This document shows, in pieces, positions 18,508 to 28,580 of a DNA stretch of 64,000 nt. How positions within the stretch are numbered: position 1 is the stretch's first letter; each line of letters starts with the position of its first letter. The DNA lies in contig NZ_CP107008.1 in assembly GCF_025725685.1 (NCBI RefSeq), positions 2,170,001-2,234,000 on the forward strand, in the 5' to 3' direction. The position numbers were made by a program, and so were the translations under genes. This DNA is from Halomonas sp. M4R1S46 (GTDB taxonomy: Bacteria; Pseudomonadota; Gammaproteobacteria; Pseudomonadales; Halomonadaceae). The notes beneath the pieces are model-generated. The model saw only the letters and a program-made list of their open reading frames with translations, was not told the origin of the DNA and ran no database searches.

Positions 18508-19911
18508 TCAGGCGCGCCCGTAGTTATCCTTGAGTCGCACGATATCATCCTCTCCCAAGTAGGAACCTGACTGCACCTCGATCAGCTCCAGCGGGATCAC
18601 CCCGGGGTTCTTCAGAGCGTGAACCTGGCCGATGGGGATATAAGTGGACTCGTTCTCGCTCACCAGGTAGGTACTCTCGCCGTTGGTCACCTCTGCCGTA
18701 CCGGAGACCACGATCCAGTGTTCGGCACGGTGGTGGTGCATCTGCACCGACAGCTTGGCTCCCGGCTTGACGGTGATGCGCTTGACCTGGTAGCGCTCGC
18801 CATTGTCCACGGAGTCGTAGATGCCCCAGGGGCGGTAGACCTCACGGTGGTTCTTGAACTCAGGCCGTTCTTCTGCCTTCAGCCGCTGGACGATTTTCTT
18901 CACGTCCTGGGCCTTGTCCTTGTGGGCCACCAATACGGCATCCTTGGTCTCGACGATCACCAGGTCCTCGACGCCTACCGTGGTCACCAGGCGGCTTTCG
19001 GCGCGCACCAGGGTATTGCGGGTATCCTCGTGCAGCACGTCGCCATGGCAGCTGTTGCCGGCATCGCACTTGTCACTGACGTCCCATAGTGACGACCAGG
19101 AACCGATGTCGTTCCAGCGTGCGTCTAGCGGCACGACCGCGGCCTTGTCGGTCTTTTCCATCACCGCATAGTCGACGGAGTCTTCCGGGCACTTGGCGAA
19201 GGCCTCGGCGCAGACACGGGTAAAGTCCAGATCGTCGGCGGCTTCCGCCATCGCCGAGAGGCAAGCCTCGAGCATCGTCGGCTGATGTTGCGCCAGCTCG
19301 TCCAGATAACGGCTCGCTTGGAACAGGAACATGCCGCTGTTCCACAAGTATTCGCCACTGGCCAGGTAGGTGGCGGCGGTATCGGCATCCGGCTTCTCGA
19401 CGAAGCGCCTGACCTTGAAGCCCTGGCCAAGCTCCGACCCCTGGTGGATGTAGCCATAGCCGGTCTCGGCATGCGTCGGCACCACGCCGAACGTTACCAG
19501 GTGGCCCTGCTCGGCGAGCGGGATGGCCTGCTCGATACTGGCATGGAATCGCTCGACGTCCTGAATCAGGTGATCGGAAGCCAGCACCAGCAGCAGCGGG
19601 TCCTTGCCCTCCTGCATGGCAGCGATCGCCGCGAGTGCGATCGCGGGCGCGGTATTGCGGCCCATGGGTTCGAGGAGAATTCGACCGCCGTCTGCACCAA
19701 TCTGGCGCAGTTGTTCCGCCACAAGGAAGCGATGCTCCTCGTTGCAGATCACGATGGGGGCCCGCTGTTCGAGCCCTTCCAGACGCGTGAGGGTCCGCTG
19801 CATCATCGTCGAATCGTTATTTAACGACAGGAACTGCTTGGGCCGCAGTTGACGCGAAAGCGGCCACAGGCGTGAGCCGGTCCCTCCGGCCATGATCACG
19901 GGGGTTAACAT
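18508..19911 (-). CDS. manC: Mannose-1-phosphate guanylyltransferase/mannose-6-phosphate isomerase
   Basis: Bifunctional enzyme making GDP-mannose. 467 residues: an N-terminal nucleotidyltransferase (VIMAGGTGSRLWPLSRQLRPKQF; ASDHLI; FVEKPD) and a C-terminal cupin isomerase domain (YRPWGIYDSV, MHHHRAEHWIVVSGTAEV). AAAGGAGG lies upstream of the ATG. Its product feeds Gmd/Fcl for GDP-fucose and is the substrate of Gmm. Confidence 0.96.
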   Translation of the reverse strand: MLTPVIMAGGTGSRLWPLSRQLRPKQFLSLNNDSTMMQRTLTRLEGLEQRAPIVICNEEHRFLVAEQLRQIGADGGRILLEPMGRNTAPAIALAAIAAMQEGKDPLLLVLASDHLIQDVERFHASIEQAIPLAEQGHLVTFGVVPTHAETGYGYIHQGSELGQGFKVRRFVEKPDADTAATYLASGEYLWNSGMFLFQASRYLDELAQHQPTMLEACLSAMAEAADDLDFTRVCAEAFAKCPEDSVDYAVMEKTDKAAVVPLDARWNDIGSWSSLWDVSDKCDAGNSCHGDVLHEDTRNTLVRAESRLVTTVGVEDLVIVETKDAVLVAHKDKAQDVKKIVQRLKAEERPEFKNHREVYRPWGIYDSVDNGERYQVKRITVKPGAKLSVQMHHHRAEHWIVVSGTAEVTNGESTYLVSENESTYIPIGQVHALKNPGVIPLELIEVQSGSYLGEDDIVRLKDNYGRA

Positions 19912-19935
19912 CCTTGTCCTCCTTTCACTCGATGT

Positions 19936-20403
19936 TCAGTTCAACGTGCCCAGATAGGCGCGGGTATTTTCATGGACGTCGGGGCTGTGACGCATGTCGT
20001 CCACGGTCCACCATCGATATCGTCCATGTTGTTCCAGCGGGGGGCTCACCACTTCACCGATGCCAAGCGGGAGTTGGTAGCCCAAGACGACATAGTGAGT
20101 GCTCGGACCATCTGCTCCGGCGAAGACACTATCGGCATAGAAGTGCTCGTATACGCCCAGCAGCCTTGCCCGATCGCGTGCGAATACATCACCCAACTCA
20201 TGCTGGGTCAGTCGCTCGAAGGCTAGGTCCAGGCTTTCGCCCTTGAGGATGCGACCGCCCGGCACGAACCAGTAGCCTTGCGCTGGACGGTTCAAGCGCT
20301 GCCCGAGCAGGACCTTCCCTTTTTCATTGGTTACGATCAGGTCGATGGACACCAACGGTGTGGCGGCCACTACGCTGCGAAACGATTCATCATTCAGCCA
20401 CAT
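19936..20403 (-). CDS. gmm: GDP-mannose mannosyl hydrolase
   Basis: Nudix-fold hydrolase, 155 residues, splitting GDP-mannose (and GDP-fucose in relatives) to the free sugar and GDP. The Nudix box GRILKGESLDLAFERLTQHELG has Leu where classical boxes have Glu after Arg, the pattern typical of this subfamily, which cleaves at carbon. It overlaps wcaI by ten bases. It probably balances GDP-sugar pools. Confidence 0.9.
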   Translation of the reverse strand: MWLNDESFRSVVAATPLVSIDLIVTNEKGKVLLGQRLNRPAQGYWFVPGGRILKGESLDLAFERLTQHELGDVFARDRARLLGVYEHFYADSVFAGADGPSTHYVVLGYQLPLGIGEVVSPPLEQHGRYRWWTVDDMRHSPDVHENTRAYLGTLN

Positions 20404-21614
20404 GACGAAATCTCAGCCTGGAAGCGAGTCATGACGTTGTGCTTATCGAGATTTTTACTGGCATAGTCAGAGGCCACTGCATTGTGCTCCGGCATCCGGA
20501 GAGCCCGCTCGATCCCCGCAACCAAGGCGTCGACCGATTCGGGTTCGACCAGGGTGGCGATGCCCGTCTGCTCTTCACACAGCAGCCCCAGGCTGGTGTC
20601 GGGATCGGCGGTGATGACGGCATTGCCCCCCACCGCGAGGATATTGGTCAACTTGGAGGGCAGCACCGCATCCGCGGCACCCCGCTTCTGGATGACCAGG
20701 TGACAGTCCGCTGAGGCCAGCAAGGCTGGCAGATCCTCGTAAGGCTGCAGGGGGGCGAAATGGACGTTGTTCAGGCCCTTCCGGCGCACCAGCTCCACCA
20801 GGCGGGCCTTGCCGGCGCCCTCCCCGACGATCAAAAACGCCAGCTCGGGACGATCCTGCAAGCGCTCGGCGGCCTCGATCACGCTTTCCAGGCCCTGCTT
20901 CTCGCCGATATTGCCGGAGTACAACAGCACCCTCATGCCAGGATCGAGGCCGAAGCGCTCAAGCATACGCGGCGAGCGAGAGACACCACGAAAGCGTTCC
21001 GTCTCGGACCAGTTGGGGAAGAACAGCAGGTTATCCGGGTTCACCCCCTTCTGGCGGGCGCGCTTGAGCATGCCCTCGGAGATGGTGGACACCTTGTCGA
21101 AAGCCCGCAGGATGGCCTTCTCGGCGGCAAAAGCGAAGCGCTTGAGCCCCCCACCTTTTGCCATCCCCAAGCCGAACAGCGCATCAACCTCATAGTCCTG
21201 GATATGCAGCACCGAACCGGCACCGGTGAGCTTGGCCAATAACAGGGCCTGGGGGGCGCAGAAGAGCGTCGGCGCCACCAGCACGACCCGATCCGGCTTC
21301 CAGCGAACCTGGGCCAACACGGCCAGCGATGACGATAAGGAGAAACTTGCCAAGTGTACCAGGCGCTTGAGCGCCGTAGGATGCTCCGGCACATATAATG
21401 GGCAACGAAAAACCTTGATATCACCTTCATCGTGACACAGATACTTCCAAACAGAAAAGCCGTCCTGAACTTTCCAGCTCGGGTAATAAGGTGGGGCTGT
21501 AATCACCCTGACCTCGTGTCCTTGATCGGCCAGCCAGCGAGACATTTCGCCCGTATATTTCCCGGTACTAGTTACTTCAGGACTGTAGTTGATTCCGTAA
21601 AGCAGAATCTTCAT
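20394..21614 (-). CDS. wcaI: Glycosyltransferase, WcaI family
   Basis: 406 residues, GT4/GT-B fold. N-terminal MKILLYGINYSPEVTSTGKYTGEM and APPYYPSW are typical of the colanic-acid WcaI family, a putative fucosyltransferase. The C-terminal donor domain has LLYSGNIGEKQGLESV and VIQKRGAADAVLPSKLTNIL. Its stop shares a base with the fcl stop region and it overlaps gmm, so the block is co-translated. The exact sugar transferred is inferred. Confidence 0.88.
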   Translation of the reverse strand: MKILLYGINYSPEVTSTGKYTGEMSRWLADQGHEVRVITAPPYYPSWKVQDGFSVWKYLCHDEGDIKVFRCPLYVPEHPTALKRLVHLASFSLSSSLAVLAQVRWKPDRVVLVAPTLFCAPQALLLAKLTGAGSVLHIQDYEVDALFGLGMAKGGGLKRFAFAAEKAILRAFDKVSTISEGMLKRARQKGVNPDNLLFFPNWSETERFRGVSRSPRMLERFGLDPGMRVLLYSGNIGEKQGLESVIEAAERLQDRPELAFLIVGEGAGKARLVELVRRKGLNNVHFAPLQPYEDLPALLASADCHLVIQKRGAADAVLPSKLTNILAVGGNAVITADPDTSLGLLCEEQTGIATLVEPESVDALVAGIERALRMPEHNAVASDYASKNLDKHNVMTRFQAEISSCG

Positions 21615-22588
21615 CAGCGCGCCCGTGCCTGCTCGACGTTATTGACGTACCAGTCATAGGCATCGCGCAGGCCGTCCTCCAGCGAGATACTAGCCTGCCA
21701 GCCCAATTGCTTGAGACGAGAGACATCCAACAACTTCCGCGGCGTACCGTCCGGCTTGCTGGTATCGAAAGTAACCTCACCCGCGAAGCCCACCACATGG
21801 GAGATGGTTTCCGCCAGCTCACGGATGGTGCAGTCCGCCCCGGTGCCAACGTTGATGTGGGACAACATGGGCTGGGTATGAACCTCATACGTCGAACCAT
21901 CGATCTCCATCACATGCACACAAGCCGCCGCCATATCATCCACGTGCAGAAACTCGCGCATCGGCTTTCCGCTGCCCCACACCGAGACCTCCGTGTCTCC
22001 GTTGACCTTCGCCTCATGGAAGCGACGCAGCAACGCCGGGATCACGTGCGAGTTGTCGGGATGGAAGTTGTCATGAGGCCCATAGAGATTAGTCGGCATC
22101 ACGCTGCGATAGTCTCGGTCGTGCTGGCGATTGAAGCTCTCGCACAACTTGATGCCAGCGATCTTGGCGATGGCATAGGGCTCGTTGGTGGGCTCCAACT
22201 CGCCGGTCAACAGGGAATCCTCGCGAATCGGCTGATCGGCGAACTTAGGATAGATGCAAGAGGACCCCAGGAACAGAAGCTTCTGCACCCCATGGCGATG
22301 GGCCGCGCCAATGACATTGGCCTCCATCACCAAATTGTCATGGATGAAGTCCGCCGGATAGGTGTTGTTGGCATGGATGCCACCCACCTTGGCGGCGGCT
22401 AGGTAGACCTGATCTATCTGAGCTGTTCTGAAGAACTCGTCCACCGCGGCCTGAGACATCAGGTCCAGTTCGTGGCGGTCTCGCGTAATCAACTCGAGAT
22501 CGTCACGCGCAGCCAGTTGACGTACGATGGCCGAACCAACCATACCCTTGTGGCCGGCGACGAAGATCCGTTTCCTCTCCATACTCAT
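21614..22588 (-). CDS. fcl: GDP-L-fucose synthase
   Basis: Epimerase-reductase converting GDP-4-keto-6-deoxymannose to GDP-L-fucose. 324 residues from ATG 22588, chosen for a GGGAGG site; four bases separate it from gmd. SDR motifs: FVAGHKGMVGSAIVRQL, the SSCIYPK serine, and the catalytic YAIAKIAG (YxxxK). Also NLYGPHDNFHPDNSHVIPALL, which is specific to this family. Confidence 0.96.
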   Translation of the reverse strand: MSMERKRIFVAGHKGMVGSAIVRQLAARDDLELITRDRHELDLMSQAAVDEFFRTAQIDQVYLAAAKVGGIHANNTYPADFIHDNLVMEANVIGAAHRHGVQKLLFLGSSCIYPKFADQPIREDSLLTGELEPTNEPYAIAKIAGIKLCESFNRQHDRDYRSVMPTNLYGPHDNFHPDNSHVIPALLRRFHEAKVNGDTEVSVWGSGKPMREFLHVDDMAAACVHVMEIDGSTYEVHTQPMLSHINVGTGADCTIRELAETISHVVGFAGEVTFDTSKPDGTPRKLLDVSRLKQLGWQASISLEDGLRDAYDWYVNNVEQARAR

Positions 22589-22592
22589 GGCA

Positions 22593-23711
22593 TCAAGCCT
22601 CCCTGGCAACTTGGACGTCATAGCCGTGTGACTTGAGCAGGGCATGGCGCCTCGCGGCGTCGAGGTCGCTGGCAACCATCTCGCTGATCATCTCCTCGAC
22701 GGTGGTTTCCGGCTCCCAGCCCAGCAGTTCCTTGGCCTGGGTCGGATCGCCCAACAGCGTTTCGACCTCCGCGGGGCGGAAGTAACGCGGATCCACTGCC
22801 ACGACCACGTCGCCCTTCTTGACCGCCGGCGCCTTGTCGCCAAATACCTGCTCTACGATGGCCTTTTCTTCAACGCCCTCGCCTTCGAAGCGCAGTGTGA
22901 TACCCAGCTCCTGGGCCGTCAGGCGGATGAATTCGCGAACCGAGATCTGCTTGCCGGTGGCGATGACGAAATCGCGCGCTTCCTCCTGCTGAAGCATAAT
23001 CCACTGCATTTTCACGTAATCGCGAGCATGCCCCCAGTCACGAAGTGCATCCATGTTCCCCATGTAGAGGCACTGCTCGAGGCCTTGAGCGATGTTCGAC
23101 AGCCCCCGAGTTACCTTGCGGGTAACGAATGTTTCGCCACGACGTGGCGACTCATGATTAAACAGGATGCCATTGCATGCGTACATACCATATGACTCAC
23201 GGTAGTTTACTGTGATCCAGTAGGCGTACAGCTTTGCCACCGCATAAGGAGAGCGAGGATAGAACGGCGTAGTTTCCCTCTGAGGAGTTTCCTGCACCAA
23301 CCCATATAACTCGGAAGTAGAAGCTTGATAAAAACGAGTCTTTTTCTCTAGCCCCAAAAACCGGATAGCTTCCAGCAACCTCAAGGTACCTAAAGCATCG
23401 ACATCAGCCGTATATTCAGGAGACTCGAAACTTACAGCCACATGAGATTGCGCTGCCAAGTTATAAACCTCATCCGGCTGCACTTCAGAAAGAATGCGGG
23501 TGAGGTTGGAGGAGTCTGACAGATCGCCATAATGCAGAACAAAATTTCGATTAGAAACATGCGGATCTTGGTAAAGGTGATCAATACGCTCAGTATTGAA
23601 AAGTGAAGCACGGCGCTTAATGCCATGAACTTCATAACCCTTATCAAGAAGAGCCTCCACCAGATAAGAGCCATCTTGCCCTGTAACACCAGTAATAAGA
23701 GCCTTTTTCAT
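22593..23711 (-). CDS. gmd: GDP-mannose 4,6-dehydratase
   Basis: First committed step to GDP-fucose. 372 residues. ALITGVTGQDGSYLVEALL binds NADP; HYGDLSDSSNLTRIL, the QASTSELYG catalytic Thr/Ser-Glu region, SPYAVAKLYAYW (YxxxK) and LFNHESPRRGETFVTRK are all family-specific. Together with fcl it shows GDP-fucose synthesis at this locus. Base composition drops toward AT-rich at its 5' half, where the foreign-looking block begins. Confidence 0.97.
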   Translation of the reverse strand: MKKALITGVTGQDGSYLVEALLDKGYEVHGIKRRASLFNTERIDHLYQDPHVSNRNFVLHYGDLSDSSNLTRILSEVQPDEVYNLAAQSHVAVSFESPEYTADVDALGTLRLLEAIRFLGLEKKTRFYQASTSELYGLVQETPQRETTPFYPRSPYAVAKLYAYWITVNYRESYGMYACNGILFNHESPRRGETFVTRKVTRGLSNIAQGLEQCLYMGNMDALRDWGHARDYVKMQWIMLQQEEARDFVIATGKQISVREFIRLTAQELGITLRFEGEGVEEKAIVEQVFGDKAPAVKKGDVVVAVDPRYFRPAEVETLLGDPTQAKELLGWEPETTVEEMISEMVASDLDAARRHALLKSHGYDVQVAREA

Positions 23712-23728
23712 ACTACCTCCTTTTGATA

Positions 23729-24280
23729 TTAATTTCCACCAGCTTCGCGCACTTTGATAGGCCTCGCAGGAGTTCCCATATATATATACCCTGACTTCAC
23801 ATCATGAAAAACAGAGCTCCTTGCTCCAATAACTGAATTCTCATTAACAATTACACCAGGAGAAATAAAGACATCAGCAGCAACCCAAACACTATCTTTT
23901 ATGACAATTGGCCTTTGGTAAATAGCAAAATCTATCTTGGTTTCGTCATGACTTCCTGTGCACAAATATGAGCGCTGTGATATAACAGAATTTTTACCTA
24001 TAACAATATCCCCAAGATTATAAAGTTCAACATTATCTCCAACCCATGAATTATCGCCAATCATCAGCTTCCATGGGTATGTCACGCGAACAGTTGGACG
24101 AATTATTACTTTTTTACCAATTTTTGCACCAAAGATACGCAAGAGAAACACCCTCCAAGCGTACATAAACTGAGGTGAAGTGGAAAACAAGCAAGATTGC
24201 ACAACCCACCAAAGTTGACACCAAAATGCGGATCTCCCCCTAAAACCAGGAGGAAGCTTAAACAGATCAAGCCTCTGCAT
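23729..24280 (-). CDS. wcaF: Putative acetyltransferase, WcaF family
   Basis: 183 residues from ATG 24280 (GGGAG upstream). Left-handed beta-helix hexapeptide repeats (IGDNSWVGDNVELYNLG, IGKNSVISQRSYLCTGSHD) and a C-terminal MGTPARPIKVRE. WcaF relatives acetylate sugars in colanic acid. It overlaps the preceding glycosyltransferase by 14 bases. AT-rich. The modified sugar is unknown. Confidence 0.87.
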   Translation of the reverse strand: MQRLDLFKLPPGFRGRSAFWCQLWWVVQSCLFSTSPQFMYAWRVFLLRIFGAKIGKKVIIRPTVRVTYPWKLMIGDNSWVGDNVELYNLGDIVIGKNSVISQRSYLCTGSHDETKIDFAIYQRPIVIKDSVWVAADVFISPGVIVNENSVIGARSSVFHDVKSGYIYMGTPARPIKVREAGGN

Positions 24281-25382
24281 CACGCATCTCCCTTGCCAAA
24301 CGAACCAATGACTTATTTGATTCTTCATAAAACTGGTGAAATCTTTTTCCCCTAGCACGCCGTTGATCTAGCGATCTTACTTGATTGATATTTTCTTTTA
24401 AATATTCCACAACTTTCTCTACCCATGCCTCTTCGTCAGATAATGGGAATGAGAACCCATTAAGATTTTTTATTGAGTCTCTCATACAACCAGCTTCTGT
24501 ACCCATCAAGAATACACCATGCTCAGCTGCCTCGTATAAAACAAGGGGCTCTGCTTCGTTTCGATATTTAGATGGGAATATAAAGACATCAAGACTTTTA
24601 AAAAAATCTTCTTTCTTTTGCCCATAAACTGGACCCAAGTATGATGCATTAGGACAATTATCAATTAAGGAAAATATCAGTTTTTCTGCAGCTTCATCAT
24701 GAAATGGGCCGGCAACTTTTGCACGAAATTGAATCCCTAAGGCATCAAGTTTTCGACAAAGTTGACAAAAAACACCTACACCTTTGTCATTTGAAAGATT
24801 GGCCAAATGCCCAATAATCAAAGATTCTTTTTTTTCTCCAATTTCACCATAATCAACACCCTTATCTTCTTCTAAATTTTTCCTGAAAAATGATGAATTC
24901 GACAGAATCCTAACATTATCTTCCTTAACATTGTATAGCTGTTGTAGATTTGATGACATCTTGTCACCTAACACTACGTGAACAGCTCTCTTACCTGCCA
25001 GGCTTGATAACAAAGAAAAAACAAGACTCTTTCTGTTTAGATAACTGAAAGAGTGATGGTGGATATAAATTCTTTTTCGGAACATTCTGCATAACATCAA
25101 ATACAACACATCATATACTTGACCAACTCCACCATTAATTGGTCGGTAAACAGACTTATGCTTAGCAGACATCAAAACATAAAAAAGCTTCGCTAACATT
25201 CCTAGCGAGTACCCCCCCTTATAAAACACCCATCTTCTAGTGCCAAACAGACAATTTTGTTTGGATGGCACGGTGTTAATAACTTTGATATTGCTTTCTA
25301 CGCTTGACAGAAAGTTAAAAACATCTTGATTAACCTTCGACATGCCATGGACTGGAGGAGGAAAGTCTGCAAGAAATATCAT
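24267..25382 (-). CDS. Glycosyltransferase, GT4-like
   Basis: About 371 residues (ATG 25382; an in-frame GTG at 25391 is also possible). GT-B features: N-terminal FLADFPPPVHGMSKVN, a donor-domain LIIGHLANLSNDKGVGVF and the EAEPLVLYEAAEHGVF motif (E-x7-E). It probably adds a sugar to the lipid-linked repeat unit. The gene is AT-rich and appears to be part of the same foreign block as wzx and wzy. Specificity cannot be told. Confidence 0.85.
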   Translation of the reverse strand: MIFLADFPPPVHGMSKVNQDVFNFLSSVESNIKVINTVPSKQNCLFGTRRWVFYKGGYSLGMLAKLFYVLMSAKHKSVYRPINGGVGQVYDVLYLMLCRMFRKRIYIHHHSFSYLNRKSLVFSLLSSLAGKRAVHVVLGDKMSSNLQQLYNVKEDNVRILSNSSFFRKNLEEDKGVDYGEIGEKKESLIIGHLANLSNDKGVGVFCQLCRKLDALGIQFRAKVAGPFHDEAAEKLIFSLIDNCPNASYLGPVYGQKKEDFFKSLDVFIFPSKYRNEAEPLVLYEAAEHGVFLMGTEAGCMRDSIKNLNGFSFPLSDEEAWVEKVVEYLKENINQVRSLDQRRARGKRFHQFYEESNKSLVRLAREMRDAEA

Positions 25383-25614
25383 ATTTATCACACTTCATTC
25401 TATTAGGCGATACCAGTATTAGTATTCGCCAAGGTTGTAAGAACTTCAAGCCACTTGATATCAACTTATCAATGTGCTGACAAAGCACATAAAAAAGTCC
25501 ATGAAGAGAGTTTCTATAAATTATAAACCTGAACTCAATAACGCACTATATCATAACTCTCAGCCTTGATTTATTGCAATTGCGCGAAGACGCCCCAAAC
25601 ATCTGATGCATAAA

Positions 25615-26442
25615 TTATCTATACACTATTAATTTTTTATCTTCAAGCGCATTGTATACATGTGAGCTTTTCTCATAAATGATTTTACAGACATTGTCAG
25701 ATAAATTTTTACGATCTTTTTTATCTCCTACGAAATTATAATTCTCGTTTTGCGCATAGGGATCACCCTGTTTTTCCAAAACCCTTTTCATATTCTCTTT
25801 ACTTGATTTCTCAATGGCAGTACTAAGAGAATTCTGGAAAACAGGTTTTTTTAACTCGAAGAAGAGGAGCTCCATCGCACTAACTGGGTTATCAAGCAAA
25901 TCCTTGTAATTTACAAATAGTGTTTTTTTTTGGCATTCCCTTTGCAACCAGCTATTGTGAAAATAACACCAAGAATCTACACCATATTTCCAGTGGCTTA
26001 TGAAGCTTTCCTCGTCTTTAAACCTTTTCCCTTTTTCATAAATCATGTAATCGTAATATGAACGAAGAGTCTTTACTGGCTCTCTATATAAGACCACCGC
26101 ATCAAAGTTGTAAAACTTACCCACACTGGGGAAGTGTGTTTTTAATGACTTAAACTTCAGCCGAGAACCCGACATATGCTCTTTCGGAGCCCTGAGGGGT
26201 GGGCAAGCATGAGAAACATTATGGAAATCAATTTCATCATAAATTTTTCCCGACATCTCATTTATATAGTTTGCAAACAAAAACCTCAACCAAGTATTAC
26301 CTGACTTGGGAAAGGAAGCAAGAATAAAATCCTCATCATTATTGAATGCTGATACTTTCTCCATATAAGACCGCGCATTCTTCTCAGTATGCAATAAAAT
26401 ATTATTCACTTTCGTCTTCATTAAATCTCTCATTTTACTCAC
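25615..26442 (-). CDS. PAPS-dependent sulfotransferase
   Basis: 275 residues, AT-rich. The sulfotransferase fold is indicated by the 5'-phosphosulfate loop FILASFPKSGNTWLRFLF (residues ~38-55) and by a 3'-phosphate motif FDAVVLYREPVKTLRSYYDYM near residue 112. SLKTHFP supplies a possible catalytic His. Bacterial members near glycosyltransferases sulfate sugars. With cysC, cysD, cysQ and a sulfate permease in the same locus, sulfation of the exopolysaccharide is the likely job. The acceptor is inferred. Confidence 0.88.
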   Translation of the reverse strand: MSKMRDLMKTKVNNILLHTEKNARSYMEKVSAFNNDEDFILASFPKSGNTWLRFLFANYINEMSGKIYDEIDFHNVSHACPPLRAPKEHMSGSRLKFKSLKTHFPSVGKFYNFDAVVLYREPVKTLRSYYDYMIYEKGKRFKDEESFISHWKYGVDSWCYFHNSWLQRECQKKTLFVNYKDLLDNPVSAMELLFFELKKPVFQNSLSTAIEKSSKENMKRVLEKQGDPYAQNENYNFVGDKKDRKNLSDNVCKIIYEKSSHVYNALEDKKLIVYR

Positions 26443-27492
26443 CGATTAACTTTTACTATTTCCCGGTTCGAAGGTAGTTTAGTAACTGTCTATCGACTAC
26501 CCTATCTGTCAACGTAGTTGTCACCTAAACGGATTGAGAGGTGGTCAACATGCGTTACCCCGCAGACGGTAGTTGTCAAGCAAGTTGTCGTCTCTGAGTT
26601 CATTCACGCCGCCCGTTTTTCTGGTTCGGACGTGGTGACGTGCAATTCCCGCTCCGGGTTGAGCGAGACAGTACCGATGGGCGTCCAGTTGCGGGTCTTG
26701 CCGCTCCAGCGGGCCGGGTTGGCCTCACGCGCCGCCTGATTGATAGCGTGGCGTTTGACCAGCACCTCGGCGTCCTGGCCCGCATGGCGTTGTGCCGGCG
26801 TCACCAGGCGGATGCCGCTGTGCCGATGCTCGTGGTTGTACCACTGGACGAAACCATGCCCCCACTGCCTGGCAGCGTCGAGGTTGGCGAAGCCGTCTGC
26901 CGGGTAACAGGGCCGGTACTTGCAGGTGCGGAACAGCGACTCCGAGTACGGATTGTCGTTGCTGACCCGTGGCCGGCTGAACGACGGGGTGATGCCGGGA
27001 TCATGCAACTTCTCCAGCAGCGTCGCACCCTTGAACGGGCTGCCGTTGTCGGCGTGCAGCACCAGGGGCTGGTCGCTCACCTGCTCCGCCAGCACAGCAC
27101 GCTCCAACACAGTACGCGTGTTGTGGGCCGATTCGGCCAGAAACACCTCCCAGCCGGTGATCTTGCAGCTGTAGATGTCGAGCAGCATCACCAGGTAGTA
27201 GTGCTGGCCCTTGATGGGCCCGCCGAGCCACGTCGTATCCCACGTCCAAATCCGGTTCGGCGCGGTGGCAAGGTAGGTCGTGGGCCTCGCGTGGCGCTTG
27301 GGCGGTTTAGCGCGGCCGCGGTGGACGACCTCGCGGTGTTTATGCAGGACGCGATAGAAGGTCGAGGGCGAAGCCAGATAGCGCGCCTCGTCATCGAACA
27401 GTCGCACCACGATCTGCTCCGGCGGCAGGTTGGCGTATTCCGGCCGGTGGCATACCTCGAGGATCTCCTGCTCCTCGGCCGGTGTCAGGGCG

Positions 27493-28443
27493 TTAGCTGT
27501 GTAAACCCACCAGGTTGTTCACGGAAAGCCTCAGCCGGCTAACCGGAGGCCGATAATCCAGACTGGCATGTGGCCGATGCCAGTTGTACTGATGAAGCCA
27601 GGCAGGCAGATGCCTGCCTCGCTCCTCCGAGCTGATGTATGACCGGGCGTAGGCCCATTCCCGCAGCGCGGTCTGAATGAACCGCTCTGCCTTGCCATTG
27701 GTGCGGGGCGTATAGGGTCGAGTGCGTTTGCGCTTCAGTCCCAGACGCCGGCACAGGCGGCGGAACGGCTTGGATTTGTAGCATCCACCATTGTCGGTCA
27801 GCACGCGCGAGAAGCGAATGCCCAGGTTCCTGTAGTAACGCACGGCCTCCAATAGGGCATAGCACGCACTCCAACCGGTTTCATCGGGATAGCGGGTGCC
27901 GAAAGCGACCCGCGAGTGATCGTCGATGGCGATGTGAACATATTCCCAGCCGGCGCCCCGCGTGTTCTGCTGGCGATCGCCGGTGACACGATGCCCTGGG
28001 CGTTCGAAGCGGCCGAGTTTCTTGATGTCCAGGTGCAGTAGATCTCCCGGCGCGTCATGCTCGTAACGATTCACGGGACGGGCAGGTGTCAAGGCCGAGA
28101 GACGATTCAGCCCCTCGCGTTCGAGGAGCCGTGCGACCGTGCTGTGTCCGATCCCTAACCGCTCGGCGATCTGGCGGTAGGTCTGGCGCTGCTGGCGACG
28201 CTCGAGGACCTGCTCGCGAACCTCGGCAGGGACCGCATGAGGGCAGCGACGGGGACGAGAAGAGCGGTTCTGCAGCCCGGCCTCACCCTCTTGCCGGTAG
28301 CGGCGCACCCACTTGTAGACCGTCCTCACACTGACACCTTGCGCCTGGGCGACCTCCTCGGGCCGGAGCCCTTCGTCAACGACTCGGCGGACCAGCAGGG
28401 CTCGACCATGCGGTGTGAGACGGGCATTCTTATGGGTGTTCAT
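27493..28443 (-). CDS. IS481-family transposase, copy B
   Basis: 316 residues, the same DDE transposase as copies A and C and almost identical to C. Here the terminal codon is TAA, supplied by the GTTAGC target duplication (read as AGC-TAA on the coding strand). All recognisable catalytic segments are present, so it may be active. Confidence 0.93.
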   Translation of the reverse strand: MNTHKNARLTPHGRALLVRRVVDEGLRPEEVAQAQGVSVRTVYKWVRRYRQEGEAGLQNRSSRPRRCPHAVPAEVREQVLERRQQRQTYRQIAERLGIGHSTVARLLEREGLNRLSALTPARPVNRYEHDAPGDLLHLDIKKLGRFERPGHRVTGDRQQNTRGAGWEYVHIAIDDHSRVAFGTRYPDETGWSACYALLEAVRYYRNLGIRFSRVLTDNGGCYKSKPFRRLCRRLGLKRKRTRPYTPRTNGKAERFIQTALREWAYARSYISSEERGRHLPAWLHQYNWHRPHASLDYRPPVSRLRLSVNNLVGLHS

Positions 28444-28525
28444 CCGGGCCTCCTGGAGGTTGGTTTGGGTCGCACCTCCAATTGTCCGGGTAGGTTCCGG
28501 ATGAACAACCTACCGAGAGATCACA
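27498..28525 (-). mobile_element. IS481-family insertion sequence, copy B
   Basis: A 1028-bp element like copy A, inserted in the IS3 orfB. The 6-bp target duplication GTTAGC is at 27492-27497 and 28526-28531. Confidence 0.94.
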
Positions 28526-28580
28526 GTTAGCGGGCACCGGCCGCTCGGCAAAAGGGCGCTGATCCTCCTGGAGGTCGCCG